40,675 bases of DNA from Acrocarpospora phusangensis (GTDB lineage: Bacteria; Actinomycetota; Actinomycetes; Streptosporangiales; Streptosporangiaceae): positions 1-40,675 of the forward strand of contig NZ_BOOA01000069.1 of the NCBI RefSeq assembly GCF_016862995.1, given 5' to 3'. Of the stretch, positions 32,101 through 39,219 are shown piece after piece; position 1 is the first letter of the stretch, and each line of letters starts with the position of its first letter. The notes under the pieces were generated by a model, which was not told the origin of the DNA, did not search any database, and saw only the letters and a list, made by a program, of their open reading frames with translations. Made by a program: the position numbers and the translations under genes.

Positions 32101-34507
32101 GATCGCGGACGTCTGGCGGGAGGTGCTCGGCCGGGACGAGGTGGGCGTCGAGGACGACTTCACGGCGCTCGGCGGCCACTCGCTGCTGATGATCCGGATG
32201 ATCGCCCGGCTCCGCCAGGTCCTGCCGGAGCGCCCGGTCAGCGTGCTGGACGCCATCGCCAACCGTACGGTGGCCGCGCTGGCCGCCCTCGTGGACGCCT
32301 CCGGCGAACCCGCCGGCGCCGGGGAGCGGGGCCGGGGGCTGCTGGTGCGCCTCACTCCCCCGGGTCCGGCCACGACCACGCTGGTCTGCGTGCCGTACGG
32401 CGGCGGAAGCGCGGTCGTCTACCAGGCCCTCGCCGACGCGGTGCCCAAGGGGGTGGCGCTGCACGCGGTCGCGCTGCCGGGCCACGAACTGGGCGTCGAG
32501 GAGGAGACGCTGCCCTTCCACGAGGCCGCCGAGCGGGTGGCCGCCGAGATCCTCGCCACCGTGCGCGGCCCCCTCGTCCTGTACGGCCACTGCGTCGGCA
32601 GCGCCCTCACCACCGAGATCGCCCGCCGGGTGGAGAGCGCCGGGCGCGCGATCGACGCCGTGTACATCGGCGGCAGCTTCCCGTTCGCCGCCCCGCGCAC
32701 CGGCTTCAGCGGCGTGCTGGCCCGCTGGTTCCGGCGCGAGCGCACGCTCAACGACAACGGCGAGGCCAACTGGCTGCGCGCCATCGGCGCCGACCTGGAG
32801 GGCCTGGACGTCGAGCAGGTCGAGAGCATCGTGCGGACCATGCGCGGCGACGCCCGCGCGGGCGAGGAGTACTTCACCGACCTGATCGAGACCGGCGCGC
32901 CGCTGCTGTCCGCGCCGGTCATCTCCATCGTCGGCAGCCGGGACCCGATCACCGACTACTACCCGGAGCGCTACCGGGACTGGCACGTCACCGCCGGGAC
33001 CACGGCGCTGGTCGTCGTCGACGAGGCCGGCCACTACTTCCTGCGCTACCGCGCGGCCGAGCTGGCGAAGATCATCACGACCGTGCACACCTCGCTGGAC
33101 GGCCCGCACGAGGCCGCGACCTGGCGCAAGGAGGCGGTCTCCCGGGAGGCCCCGCCCGCCGACGCCCGGCTCGGCCGGTTCCTGCGGGTGGCCGGCGGCC
33201 AGATGGTGTCGATGATCGGCACCGCGATGACCGAGTTCGCGGTGCCCATCTGGGCGTACCTGCAGACCGGCTCGCTGCTCCAGTTCAGCCTGTTCGCGAT
33301 CATCGCCCTGGTGCCCGGCCTGGTGCTGGCGCCGGTCGTGGGCGCGCTGATCGACCGTACCGATCGCCGAAAGGCCATGCTGGCCGGCGACGGCGCCTGC
33401 CTCACCCTGCAGGGCGTCATGCTGGCGCTGCTGCTCACCGGCAACCTCTCCATGCCCGCCCTGTACGGAATCCTCGTGCTGCTCTCGATCTCGCTCACGG
33501 TGCAGCGCCTGGCCTGGGCGGCGGCGGTGCCACAGCTGGCGCCCAAGCACTACCTGGGCCACGCCGGCGGGGTGCTCCAGCTCGGCAACGCCATCGGCCG
33601 CCTGATGGTCCCGCTGTTCGCGGTGGGCGTGCTGGCCGCGATCGGCCTGGACGGCATCCTGGTCGCCAACGTGGCCTGCTACGTGGTGGCCGTCACCGTG
33701 ACGCTGCTCACGCCGTTCCCGAAGCGGCTGGGCTGGACCCGGCGGGAGAGCGTCGGCGCGGAGATCCGCAACGGCTTCCGCTACCTGTGGCGGCGGCGCG
33801 GCCTGCGGGCCATGGCGGCGACCATGTTCACCGTCAACTTCTTCCTGTTCACCGCGTTCGTGATGATCTCGCCGCTGGTGCTGTCGATCGGGGACCTGGC
33901 CGACACCGGCCGGATCGCGGTGATCGCCGGCGTCGGCGCGGTGGCGGGCGGCTTCGCCATCTCGATCTGGGGCGGCCCCAAGCGCCGCCGGATGTCCGGC
34001 ATGCTCGCCGCGGTGGGGGTCGTGGCGGTGTTCGCCTTCGCCATGGGCCTGCGCCCGTCGCTGGCGCTGATCGCGGTCTGCGCGGCCGGGATGGCGCTGA
34101 TGATGTCGATCAGCGACGGCATCTGGATCACGATCATCCACGCGAAGGTGCCGCAGCGCTACCACGCGCGGGTGATCTCGATCAACCAGATGCTGGCCAT
34201 GTCCACCCAGCCGATCGGGCTGGCCGTGCAGGCGTGGGCGGCCGGGCTGGTCTTCGAACCGCTGATGCGGGAGGGCGGCGCGCTGGCGCCCACCGTGGGC
34301 GCGCTGATCGGGGTGGGCGAGGGCCGCGGCATCGGCCTGCTCTACCTGATCTGCGGCCTGGCCATGGCCGTCACCATCGTGATCGCGCTGCGGCACCCGG
34401 CGCTCGCGCACTTCGACCGGGACACTCCCGACGCCGAACCGGACGACCTGGTCGGCCTCGCGGAGCTGAACGCCAGAAAGTCTCCCGCTGAAAGGAACCC
34501 GGCATGA
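29135..34507 (+). CDS. NRPS megaprotein C-A-T-TE fused to an MFS exporter
   Basis: About 1790 aa. The condensation domain (about 20-430) has canonical HHIAADG at 175-181. The adenylation domain (about 440-960) has IFTSGSTGRPKG, NEYGPTE, YRTGDRVHW and NGKVDRKAL. The substrate code read by eye (from Asp680) is D-L-P-K-V-A-E-V-G-K, close to known Asn codes such as DLTKLGEVGK, so Asn or Asp is likely. The carrier serine is Ser1016 (GGHSLL). The thioesterase-like domain (about 1050-1310) has Cys1153 in GHCVG where Ser is usual, with Asp1270 and His1300 completing a triad. From about 1345 an MFS transporter follows (GALIDRTDRRKAM loop, about 10-12 helices). GTG 29135 is chosen for GGAGAGG 7 nt upstream. 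The stop overlaps the next gene (ATGA). The fusion suggests synthesis coupled to export; the product is unknown. Confidence 0.9.
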   Translation: MAVTSTSTSPSAPRSPIGGLSPLRQAALNRLLPPRAKAPITGVPRDGEPLACSYEQRQMWLGAQVPGTATAPNATLGLRLDGPLDLAALTAALDGVLARHESLRTTYEGDEPRQRVHEPFPMPLEIHDAPEAAAAAAEITARAVTHRFDLREGPVVKATLIRLAEESHALLVVCHHIAADGWSMSLLADELATRYGAALAGRDPALPPLPIQYADYAAWSRAELTPEVLATRVERWRRTLDGASGVRLPMRRERPAPEGRKTSTHWTDLAEGVLPRLQAAGGPGTTPFTALLTVFTMLLARYTGERDLTLASTNGGRRRVELEPLIGCFVSAVPVRGDLSGDPTFAEVAARLRRSVGGALTNHVPLALLAERASIDLALPVSFSLRGFRDQRGGDWPGLTASVWGHEVDDLGYELSLLVHLDGDRAALDFTYRRDVLDDDAVERMARHFHWLAGQIAADPARPLSALELVTDEERERILGPWNDSAAPYPERPLPELLQERRDGTAVVFEGEATGYARLHARANQIANRLRALGVGTESTVGVLLDRSPDLIATLLGVWQAGAAYVPMDPAFPAQRIADMLETAGTRLVVTEAAYAERFPGIGVLDIADPSIGAEAGTPPGVPYDLDRLAYLIFTSGSTGRPKGVQVTHRGLVNHVWWAVRELASRGDGGAPLLGSVAFDLVVPNLWAPLVAGQTVTVLPQDVDMGELGPILARSGPFSFIKLTPGHLEVLGHQLDDEQAGGLAEVIVVAGEALPGSLADRWLEILGPGRLINEYGPTEASVGTCVYPITVRQHHEVVPIGHPLPNMRMYVLDPAGKLVPAGVPGELYVGGVGVSRGYMNRPDLTAERFVEFEGERVYRTGDRVHWLPDGNVAFLGRFDDQVKIRGYRIELDEVRAALLDHPGVRDAVAAVHEDRLVAYYVASGETGGPDGLAEHCALRLPEYMVPVVFTELDAIPLNANGKVDRKALPAPAAAVVTSTVAPRTETERVIADVWREVLGRDEVGVEDDFTALGGHSLLMIRMIARLRQVLPERPVSVLDAIANRTVAALAALVDASGEPAGAGERGRGLLVRLTPPGPATTTLVCVPYGGGSAVVYQALADAVPKGVALHAVALPGHELGVEEETLPFHEAAERVAAEILATVRGPLVLYGHCVGSALTTEIARRVESAGRAIDAVYIGGSFPFAAPRTGFSGVLARWFRRERTLNDNGEANWLRAIGADLEGLDVEQVESIVRTMRGDARAGEEYFTDLIETGAPLLSAPVISIVGSRDPITDYYPERYRDWHVTAGTTALVVVDEAGHYFLRYRAAELAKIITTVHTSLDGPHEAATWRKEAVSREAPPADARLGRFLRVAGGQMVSMIGTAMTEFAVPIWAYLQTGSLLQFSLFAIIALVPGLVLAPVVGALIDRTDRRKAMLAGDGACLTLQGVMLALLLTGNLSMPALYGILVLLSISLTVQRLAWAAAVPQLAPKHYLGHAGGVLQLGNAIGRLMVPLFAVGVLAAIGLDGILVANVACYVVAVTVTLLTPFPKRLGWTRRESVGAEIRNGFRYLWRRRGLRAMAATMFTVNFFLFTAFVMISPLVLSIGDLADTGRIAVIAGVGAVAGGFAISIWGGPKRRRMSGMLAAVGVVAVFAFAMGLRPSLALIAVCAAGMALMMSISDGIWITIIHAKVPQRYHARVISINQMLAMSTQPIGLAVQAWAAGLVFEPLMREGGALAPTVGALIGVGEGRGIGLLYLICGLAMAVTIVIALRHPALAHFDRDTPDAEPDDLVGLAELNARKSPAERNPA

Positions 34508-34827
34508 CCCCCACTGAGTCGGCCGTCTCGGAGATCTGGACCGAACTGCTCGGGCAGGCTCCGCCGACCGTCCACGACGACTTCTTCGAGCTCGGCGGCC
34601 AGTCGCTGACCATGGTCCAGTTCCTGGCCAGAGTCGAGGAGCAGTACGGCGTCGAGCTCCCCATCGACGTGCTGTTCACCTCCGGGTTCACGGTCGCCGA
34701 GGCGGCCAAGGCGATCGACCAGGGCCGGCTGGAGGCGGTCGGCGAGCAGGAGCTGGCCGAGCTGCTCAAGCACCTGGAGGGCATGTCCGACGAGGAGATC
34801 AGCGAACTGCTCTCGGAAGACGCATGA
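34504..34827 (+). CDS. Stand-alone carrier protein (PCP/ACP)
   Basis: 107 aa. A single phosphopantetheine-carrier domain with DDFFELGGQSL and attachment Ser34. Residues 80-107 form an acidic helix ending LEGMSDEEISELLSEDA, the type of tail often found at the ends of NRPS chains and possibly a docking element. The ATGA overlaps on both sides couple it to the megaprotein and the GT4. It may hold the acyl group supplied by the E1/E2 proteins, or the amino acid to be hydroxylated or glycosylated. The megaprotein already has its own T domain, so this is a second thiolation site. Confidence 0.88.
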   Translation: MTPTESAVSEIWTELLGQAPPTVHDDFFELGGQSLTMVQFLARVEEQYGVELPIDVLFTSGFTVAEAAKAIDQGRLEAVGEQELAELLKHLEGMSDEEISELLSEDA

Positions 34828-36050
34828 GGATACTGCTGGCCCAGAACATGTTCCACCTGCCGAGCCACGGCGGGGCGAACAAGTCCAACCGGGTCCTGCT
34901 CGAACAGCTCGCGGCGCGCGGCCACGAGTGCCATGTGGTGGCGCCCATGTCGGGCGCCCTCCGGGCCACCTCCGTGGACGAGCACGTCGCCTACCTGCAG
35001 CGGATCGGCGCGACGGTCAAGTCGGTGACCGGGGACGGGGTCGAGTACACCTACCAGGGCGTGCACGCCTGCGCGGTCGCGCGGGCGCCGCAGCTGGCCG
35101 CCCGGGTCGGCGAGGTGGCCGCCGAGGTCAAGCCGGACTGGACGCTGGTGCCGTCCGACGACCCCGGCCTGCTCATGCTGGGAGCCGCGCTGAAGGCGAC
35201 GCCGGAGCGGGTGGTCTATCTCGCGCACACGCTCCAGCAGCTGCCGTTCGGCCCCGGCGCGTTCTACCCGAGCGCGGCCGGGACCCGGATGGTGAAGCGG
35301 GCGGCGAGCGTGCTGGCGGTCAGCAAGGCGGCGCAGTCGTACCTGGAGCGCTGGGGCGAACTGCGGTCGGCGCTGCTCTACCCGCACATCTACGGCGACC
35401 CGCCGGAACGCGCCGACGGCACGTACGTGACGATGATCAACCCGTGCGGCTACAAGGGCCTGGCCATCCTGCTCGGCCTGGCCGACGCCCGCCCGGACGT
35501 GCCGTTCCTGGCGGTGCCCACCTGGGGGGCTACCCCGCCGGAGCTGGCCGAGCTGGCCGGGCGGCCGAACATCACGGTGATCGAGCCGTCCGACGAGATC
35601 GACGACATCCTGGCCAGGACCCGGGTGCTGCTGATGCCCTCGCTGTGGGACGAGACGTTCGGCTACACCTGCGTGGAGGCGATGGCGCGCGGCATCCCGG
35701 TGCTCGCCTCGGACGTGGGCGGGCTGGCCGAGGCCAAGCTCGGCGTGCCGTACCTGCTGCCGGTCCGGCGGATCGAGAAGTACGAGTCGGCCGGGCACGC
35801 GCGGCCTGTCCCGGTGGTGCCGGAACAGGACCTGGGGCCGTGGGCGGACGCGCTGTCGGCGGTGCTCGCCCACCCCGACCTGTACCGCGAGCTGTCGCGG
35901 CGTTCCCGCGCGTCCGCCCGCGACTTCATCGCCTCCCTGGACGAGGACGCGCTGGAGACCCACCTCACCGCGCTGCGGCCGAACCGGCGGCAGGCCGCCC
36001 TGGCGGCGCTCGCGGCCCGGAAGAAGGAAGGCAGGACGACCACCACATGA
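34824..36050 (+). CDS. GT4-family glycosyltransferase
   Basis: 408 aa, GT-B fold. It starts MRILLAQNMFHLPSHGGANKSNRVLLEQLAARGHE, the classic GT4 N-terminus with a GGA motif. The donor site is ETFGYTCVEAMARGIPVLASDVGGLAE, containing the E-x7-E signature. The central MINPCGYKGL segment is typical of family members in peptide and lipopeptide clusters. It is coupled by ATGA overlaps to the carrier protein and E1alpha genes. With the GT1 enzyme across the control region, the pathway has two glycosyltransferases. Whether it modifies a carrier-bound intermediate or the released product cannot be seen. Confidence 0.87.
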   Translation: MRILLAQNMFHLPSHGGANKSNRVLLEQLAARGHECHVVAPMSGALRATSVDEHVAYLQRIGATVKSVTGDGVEYTYQGVHACAVARAPQLAARVGEVAAEVKPDWTLVPSDDPGLLMLGAALKATPERVVYLAHTLQQLPFGPGAFYPSAAGTRMVKRAASVLAVSKAAQSYLERWGELRSALLYPHIYGDPPERADGTYVTMINPCGYKGLAILLGLADARPDVPFLAVPTWGATPPELAELAGRPNITVIEPSDEIDDILARTRVLLMPSLWDETFGYTCVEAMARGIPVLASDVGGLAEAKLGVPYLLPVRRIEKYESAGHARPVPVVPEQDLGPWADALSAVLAHPDLYRELSRRSRASARDFIASLDEDALETHLTALRPNRRQAALAALAARKKEGRTTTT

Positions 36051-36973
36051 TCGGCGCGATTGTGGAGCGGGTACGGGCGCTGACGCCCGTGGCCGACGCG
36101 GATCTGGAGCGCATGCTCAGGATCAGGCACTTCGAGCGGGCGCTGCTGCGCCTGTTCGAGCGCGGCCAGCTCAACGGCACGACGCACACCTGCCTGGGCC
36201 AGGAGCACGTCCCGGTGGCGGTCAGCGGCCTGCTCGACCCGGACGACTACGTGTTCAGCAACCACCGCGGCCACGGCCACTTCCTGGCCAGGCACGACGA
36301 GCCGCACGCGCTGCTGGCCGAGATCATGGGCCGGCAGGGCGCGGTCTGCAACGGGGTGGGCGGCAGCCAGCACGTCTACCACGGGCGGTTCCTGTCCACC
36401 GGGGTCCAGGGCGAGAGCCTGCCGGTGGCGGTGGGGGTGGCGCTGCGGCTGAAGCGGGTCACGCCGGGACGGCTCGCCTGCGCGTACGTGGGGGACGGGA
36501 CCTGGGGTGAGGGGTCGGTCTACGAGGCGCTGAACATGGCGCAGCTGTGGCGGGCGCCGCTGCTGGTCGTGGTGGAGCACAACGGGATCGCGCAGTCCAC
36601 GCCGACGGGCGCGCAGATGTCCGGCTCGATCGCGGGCCGCGCGGCGGCGTTCGGCGTGCGGCACCACCGGATCGACTCGGTGGACGTGAACGTGATCAGG
36701 CACGAGCTGGCCCCGCTGGTGGCGGCGGTCAGGTCCGAGTCCCGGCCGGCGGTGGCCGAGATCAGGGTGCATCGGGCCGGCCCGCACAGCAAGGGCGACG
36801 ACACCCGCACCCCCGAGGAGCTGCGGGAGGCCGCCGAGGGCGACTGGCTGCCCGCCTACGCGGACTCCTTCCCCGAGCAGTTCGCCCGGCTGGACGAGGA
36901 GCAGCGGGCCTTCATCGGCCGGGTCGTGGACGACGTGCTGATCCGCCCGGCGTCGGACTGGGAGCGGCCATGA
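36047..36973 (+). CDS. 2-oxoacid dehydrogenase-like E1 alpha subunit (TPP-dependent)
   Basis: 308 aa. The thiamine diphosphate/Mg motif is G149-D-G in YVGDGTWGEGSVYEALNMAQLW, closed by the Asn in VVEHNGIAQST. NHRGHGHFLA and NGVGGSQHVY are family marks of PDH/acetoin-type E1alpha. It decarboxylates a 2-oxoacid (or in related antibiotic systems takes a two-carbon unit from a ketose) and passes the acyl group to the E2 lipoyl arm. ATGA overlaps join it to the GT4 and to E1beta. Its embedding in an NRPS operon, without E3, argues for a dedicated acyl-supply role rather than central metabolism. Confidence 0.9.
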   Translation: MIGAIVERVRALTPVADADLERMLRIRHFERALLRLFERGQLNGTTHTCLGQEHVPVAVSGLLDPDDYVFSNHRGHGHFLARHDEPHALLAEIMGRQGAVCNGVGGSQHVYHGRFLSTGVQGESLPVAVGVALRLKRVTPGRLACAYVGDGTWGEGSVYEALNMAQLWRAPLLVVVEHNGIAQSTPTGAQMSGSIAGRAAAFGVRHHRIDSVDVNVIRHELAPLVAAVRSESRPAVAEIRVHRAGPHSKGDDTRTPEELREAAEGDWLPAYADSFPEQFARLDEEQRAFIGRVVDDVLIRPASDWERP

Positions 36974-37953
36974 GGGTCGCCGAGCACCTGAACGAGGCGC
37001 TGCACGCGCTGCTGGACGCCGACCCCTCGGTGCACGTGCTGGGCGAGGACATCGCCGACCCCTACGGCGGCGCCTTCAAGATCACCAAGGGCCTGTCCAG
37101 CAAGCACGGCTCCCGGGTCATCTCCACCCCGCTCAGCGAGGGCGGCATCGTGGGCGTCGGCGCCGGCCTCGCCCTGGCGGGCGACCGCGCCATCGTCGAG
37201 ATCATGTTCGGCGACTTCGCCGCGCTCGCCTTCGACCAGCTGCTCAACTTCGCCAGCAAGTCCACCACCATGTACGGCAGGCGCGTGCCCATCCCCCTGG
37301 TCGTACGCTGCCCCACCGGCGGCCGGCGCGGCTACGGCCCCACCCACAGCCAGAGCCTGCAGAAGCACTTCATCGGCATCCCCGGCCTCGACCTGTACGA
37401 GCTGAGCCCGTTCCACGACGCGCACGCCCTGCTGGCCACCATGTTCGCCCGCCAGAACCCCTGCGTGCTGTTCGAGGACAAGGTCCTCTACACCCGCCGG
37501 GTCTGCCGCGAGGGCGTCGTGGACGACCTGTTCCGGTTCGAGCTCACCGGCGGCTGGGCCCGCGTGTACGCCGACGGCGACGTGCCCCCCGACTGCGTGA
37601 TCATCGCCCCCGGAGGCCTGACCGACCGCTGCCTGGAGGCCATGCGCGACCTGCTCATGGAGGACGAGATCACCTGCGAGCTCCTGGTCCCCGAACGCCT
37701 CTACCCGCTCGACCCCGCGCCTGTCATGCCGATCCTGCGCGGCGTGCGCACGGTCTGCGTGGCCGAGGACGGCTCCGCGGGCGGCACCTGGGGCGCCGAG
37801 GTGGCCCGGCTGCTCCATCCCGAGCTGTGGGCCTCCCTGTCCGGGCCGATCCGGCTGGTCAGCGCGGCCGACTCGATCATCCCCACGGCCGCGCACCTGG
37901 AACGCGAGGTCCTGGTCCAGGCGGACACCATCAGGAAGGCGGTGCTGGCGTGA
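36970..37953 (+). CDS. 2-oxoacid dehydrogenase-like E1 beta subunit
   Basis: 327 aa, the transketolase-like partner of E1alpha. Recognisable segments are VLGEDIADPYGGAFKITKGLSSKHG, TPLSEGGIVGVGAGLALAGDRAIVEIMFGDF, RCPTGGRRGYGPTHSQSLQKHF and the C-terminal ELLVPERLYPLDPAPV. The catalytic Glu region (SEGG) and the GPTHSQ-containing loop are present. It overlaps E1alpha by ATGA and E2 by a GTGA. The substrate may be pyruvate, acetoin or a branched 2-oxoacid; sequence alone does not decide. Confidence 0.9.
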   Translation: MRVAEHLNEALHALLDADPSVHVLGEDIADPYGGAFKITKGLSSKHGSRVISTPLSEGGIVGVGAGLALAGDRAIVEIMFGDFAALAFDQLLNFASKSTTMYGRRVPIPLVVRCPTGGRRGYGPTHSQSLQKHFIGIPGLDLYELSPFHDAHALLATMFARQNPCVLFEDKVLYTRRVCREGVVDDLFRFELTGGWARVYADGDVPPDCVIIAPGGLTDRCLEAMRDLLMEDEITCELLVPERLYPLDPAPVMPILRGVRTVCVAEDGSAGGTWGAEVARLLHPELWASLSGPIRLVSAADSIIPTAAHLEREVLVQADTIRKAVLA

Positions 37954-39158
37954 CCGAGGTCAGGGTGCCCAAGCTCAACAACAACGACACCAGCTACATC
38001 CTGGTCGAGTGGCTGGCCGCCGACGGCGACGCGGTGGCGATCGGCGACCCGCTGGTGGTGGTGGAGACCTCCAAGACCGCCGAGGAGCTGCTGGCCGAGG
38101 ACGCGGGCATCCTGCGCCGGGTGGTGGCCGAGGGCGCCGACTGCGAGCCGGGCCAGCTGATCGCCCGGCTCCAGCGTCCCGGCGAGACGGAGACGGCGGA
38201 GGCGGTGCCCGCCGTCACGGCTGCCACAGCGACCACGGCGGCCAGTTCGGCCAGTTCGGCCAGTTCGGCCAGGGAGTCCGGGGGGACGGCCGGGCCCGGT
38301 CTCGGCGGAACCGGGGACCTCGCGGATCTCGGGGACCTCGGGGATCTCGTCGTCACCGCGCCCGCGCGGGCACTCATGGAGGAGCTGGGCGTGCCCGCCG
38401 AGCGGCTGCGCACGCTGGGCAAGAAGGTGATCCGCCGCGAGGACGTGGCGGCGCTCGCCGCCCCGGGTCCCGGCTCCCGCGCCGGGCTGGTCGCGCTGAG
38501 CAAGGCGCAGCGGCTGACCGGCGAGGTGGTACGGCGCTCGCACGAGACCATCCCGGCCGCCTTCACCGCCGTCAAGGTCGACGTGACCGGCACCGCCAAG
38601 CTCACCCGCGACCTGTCCCGGCACGCCCGTACCCTGATCGGCCTGTCCGAGCTGCTGGTGAAGGCCGTCGCCGACCAGCGGGCCGACTTCCCGCTGATGT
38701 TCGCCACCCTGGTGGAACCCGGCTACGTACGGCTGGCCGAGGCCTCCCACGTGGGCGTGACCATCGACGTCGGGAAGGGCCTGTTCATCCCGGTCGTCAG
38801 GGACGCCGACACCCGCCCGCTGGACGCGGTGGCCCGCGAGCTCATGGACCACCGGATGACCGCGCTGCGCGGCAGCTTCCGGGAGCGGGACCTGGAGGGC
38901 GCCAACATCGCCGTCACCCTGCACAACGACGGCGCGGTGACCGTGGCCGTGCCGATCGTCTATCCGGGCCACGTCTGCGCGCTGTCGCTGGCCGCGACCC
39001 AGCAGGAGGTGGTGGCCGCCGATGATGGTTTCACGGTCCGGCAGACCGTGCAGCTGGGCCTCGCCTTCGACCATCGCGTGGTCAACGGGCGGGACGCCGC
39101 GATGTTCCTGGGCGCGGTGAAGCAGATGCTGGAGACGCCGCGGCGATGGCTGGAATAA
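37950..39158 (+). CDS. 2-oxoacid dehydrogenase-like E2 acyltransferase
   Basis: 402 aa. A single lipoyl domain (residues 1-75) carries Lys42 in VETSKTAEE. A low-complexity Ala/Ser/Gly linker encoded by tandem 9-bp repeats leads to a peripheral-subunit-binding domain (TAPARALMEELGVPAERLRTLGKKVIRREDV, about 134-165), then the catalytic domain (about 175-402). The C-terminal motif reads DHRVVNG (His375, Asn379), whereas classical E2 proteins have DHRxxDG, so the conserved Asp is replaced by Asn. GTG 37950 overlaps the E1beta stop (GTGA). It probably passes the acyl group from lipoamide to CoA or directly to the carrier protein encoded upstream. Confidence 0.9.
   Translation: MTEVRVPKLNNNDTSYILVEWLAADGDAVAIGDPLVVVETSKTAEELLAEDAGILRRVVAEGADCEPGQLIARLQRPGETETAEAVPAVTAATATTAASSASSASSARESGGTAGPGLGGTGDLADLGDLGDLVVTAPARALMEELGVPAERLRTLGKKVIRREDVAALAAPGPGSRAGLVALSKAQRLTGEVVRRSHETIPAAFTAVKVDVTGTAKLTRDLSRHARTLIGLSELLVKAVADQRADFPLMFATLVEPGYVRLAEASHVGVTIDVGKGLFIPVVRDADTRPLDAVARELMDHRMTALRGSFRERDLEGANIAVTLHNDGAVTVAVPIVYPGHVCALSLAATQQEVVAADDGFTVRQTVQLGLAFDHRVVNGRDAAMFLGAVKQMLETPRRWLE
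38241..38349 (+). repeat. Tandem repeats encoding the E2 linker
   Basis: CCAGTTCGG occurs three times in a row with a partial fourth (38242-38272), encoding Ala-Ser-Ser units. A second block, 38316-38349, is two near-identical copies of an 18-bp unit made of GACCTCG and GGATCTCG, encoding Asp-Leu-Gly-type units. Both keep the reading frame, so linker length can change by slippage without frameshift. Confidence 0.7.
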
Positions 39159-39168
39159 CCCGGCGTAC

Positions 39169-39188
39169 GGTATTCCTGCCGATACCGC
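39169..39188. repeat. Short inverted repeat between E2 and the GH1 gene
   Basis: CGGTAT (39169-39174) and ATACCG (39183-39188) flank 8 nt in the 61-bp gap. It is a weak hairpin that could modulate read-through or mRNA stability, or bind a regulator. Confidence 0.35.
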
Positions 39189-39219
39189 CCAGTTGTGGCG
39201 ATACCCATCTAGGAGGCCC

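Noticed and set aside
30569-34411. Open frame of about 1280 codons on the minus strand
   Set aside because: It lies wholly antisense to the NRPS megaprotein and shows low-complexity residue use without any recognisable domain.
29077-34491. Open frame of about 1800 codons on the plus strand in another frame
   Set aside because: It is Arg/Pro/Gly/Ala-rich with no NRPS motifs, a frame-shifted shadow of the real megaprotein gene.
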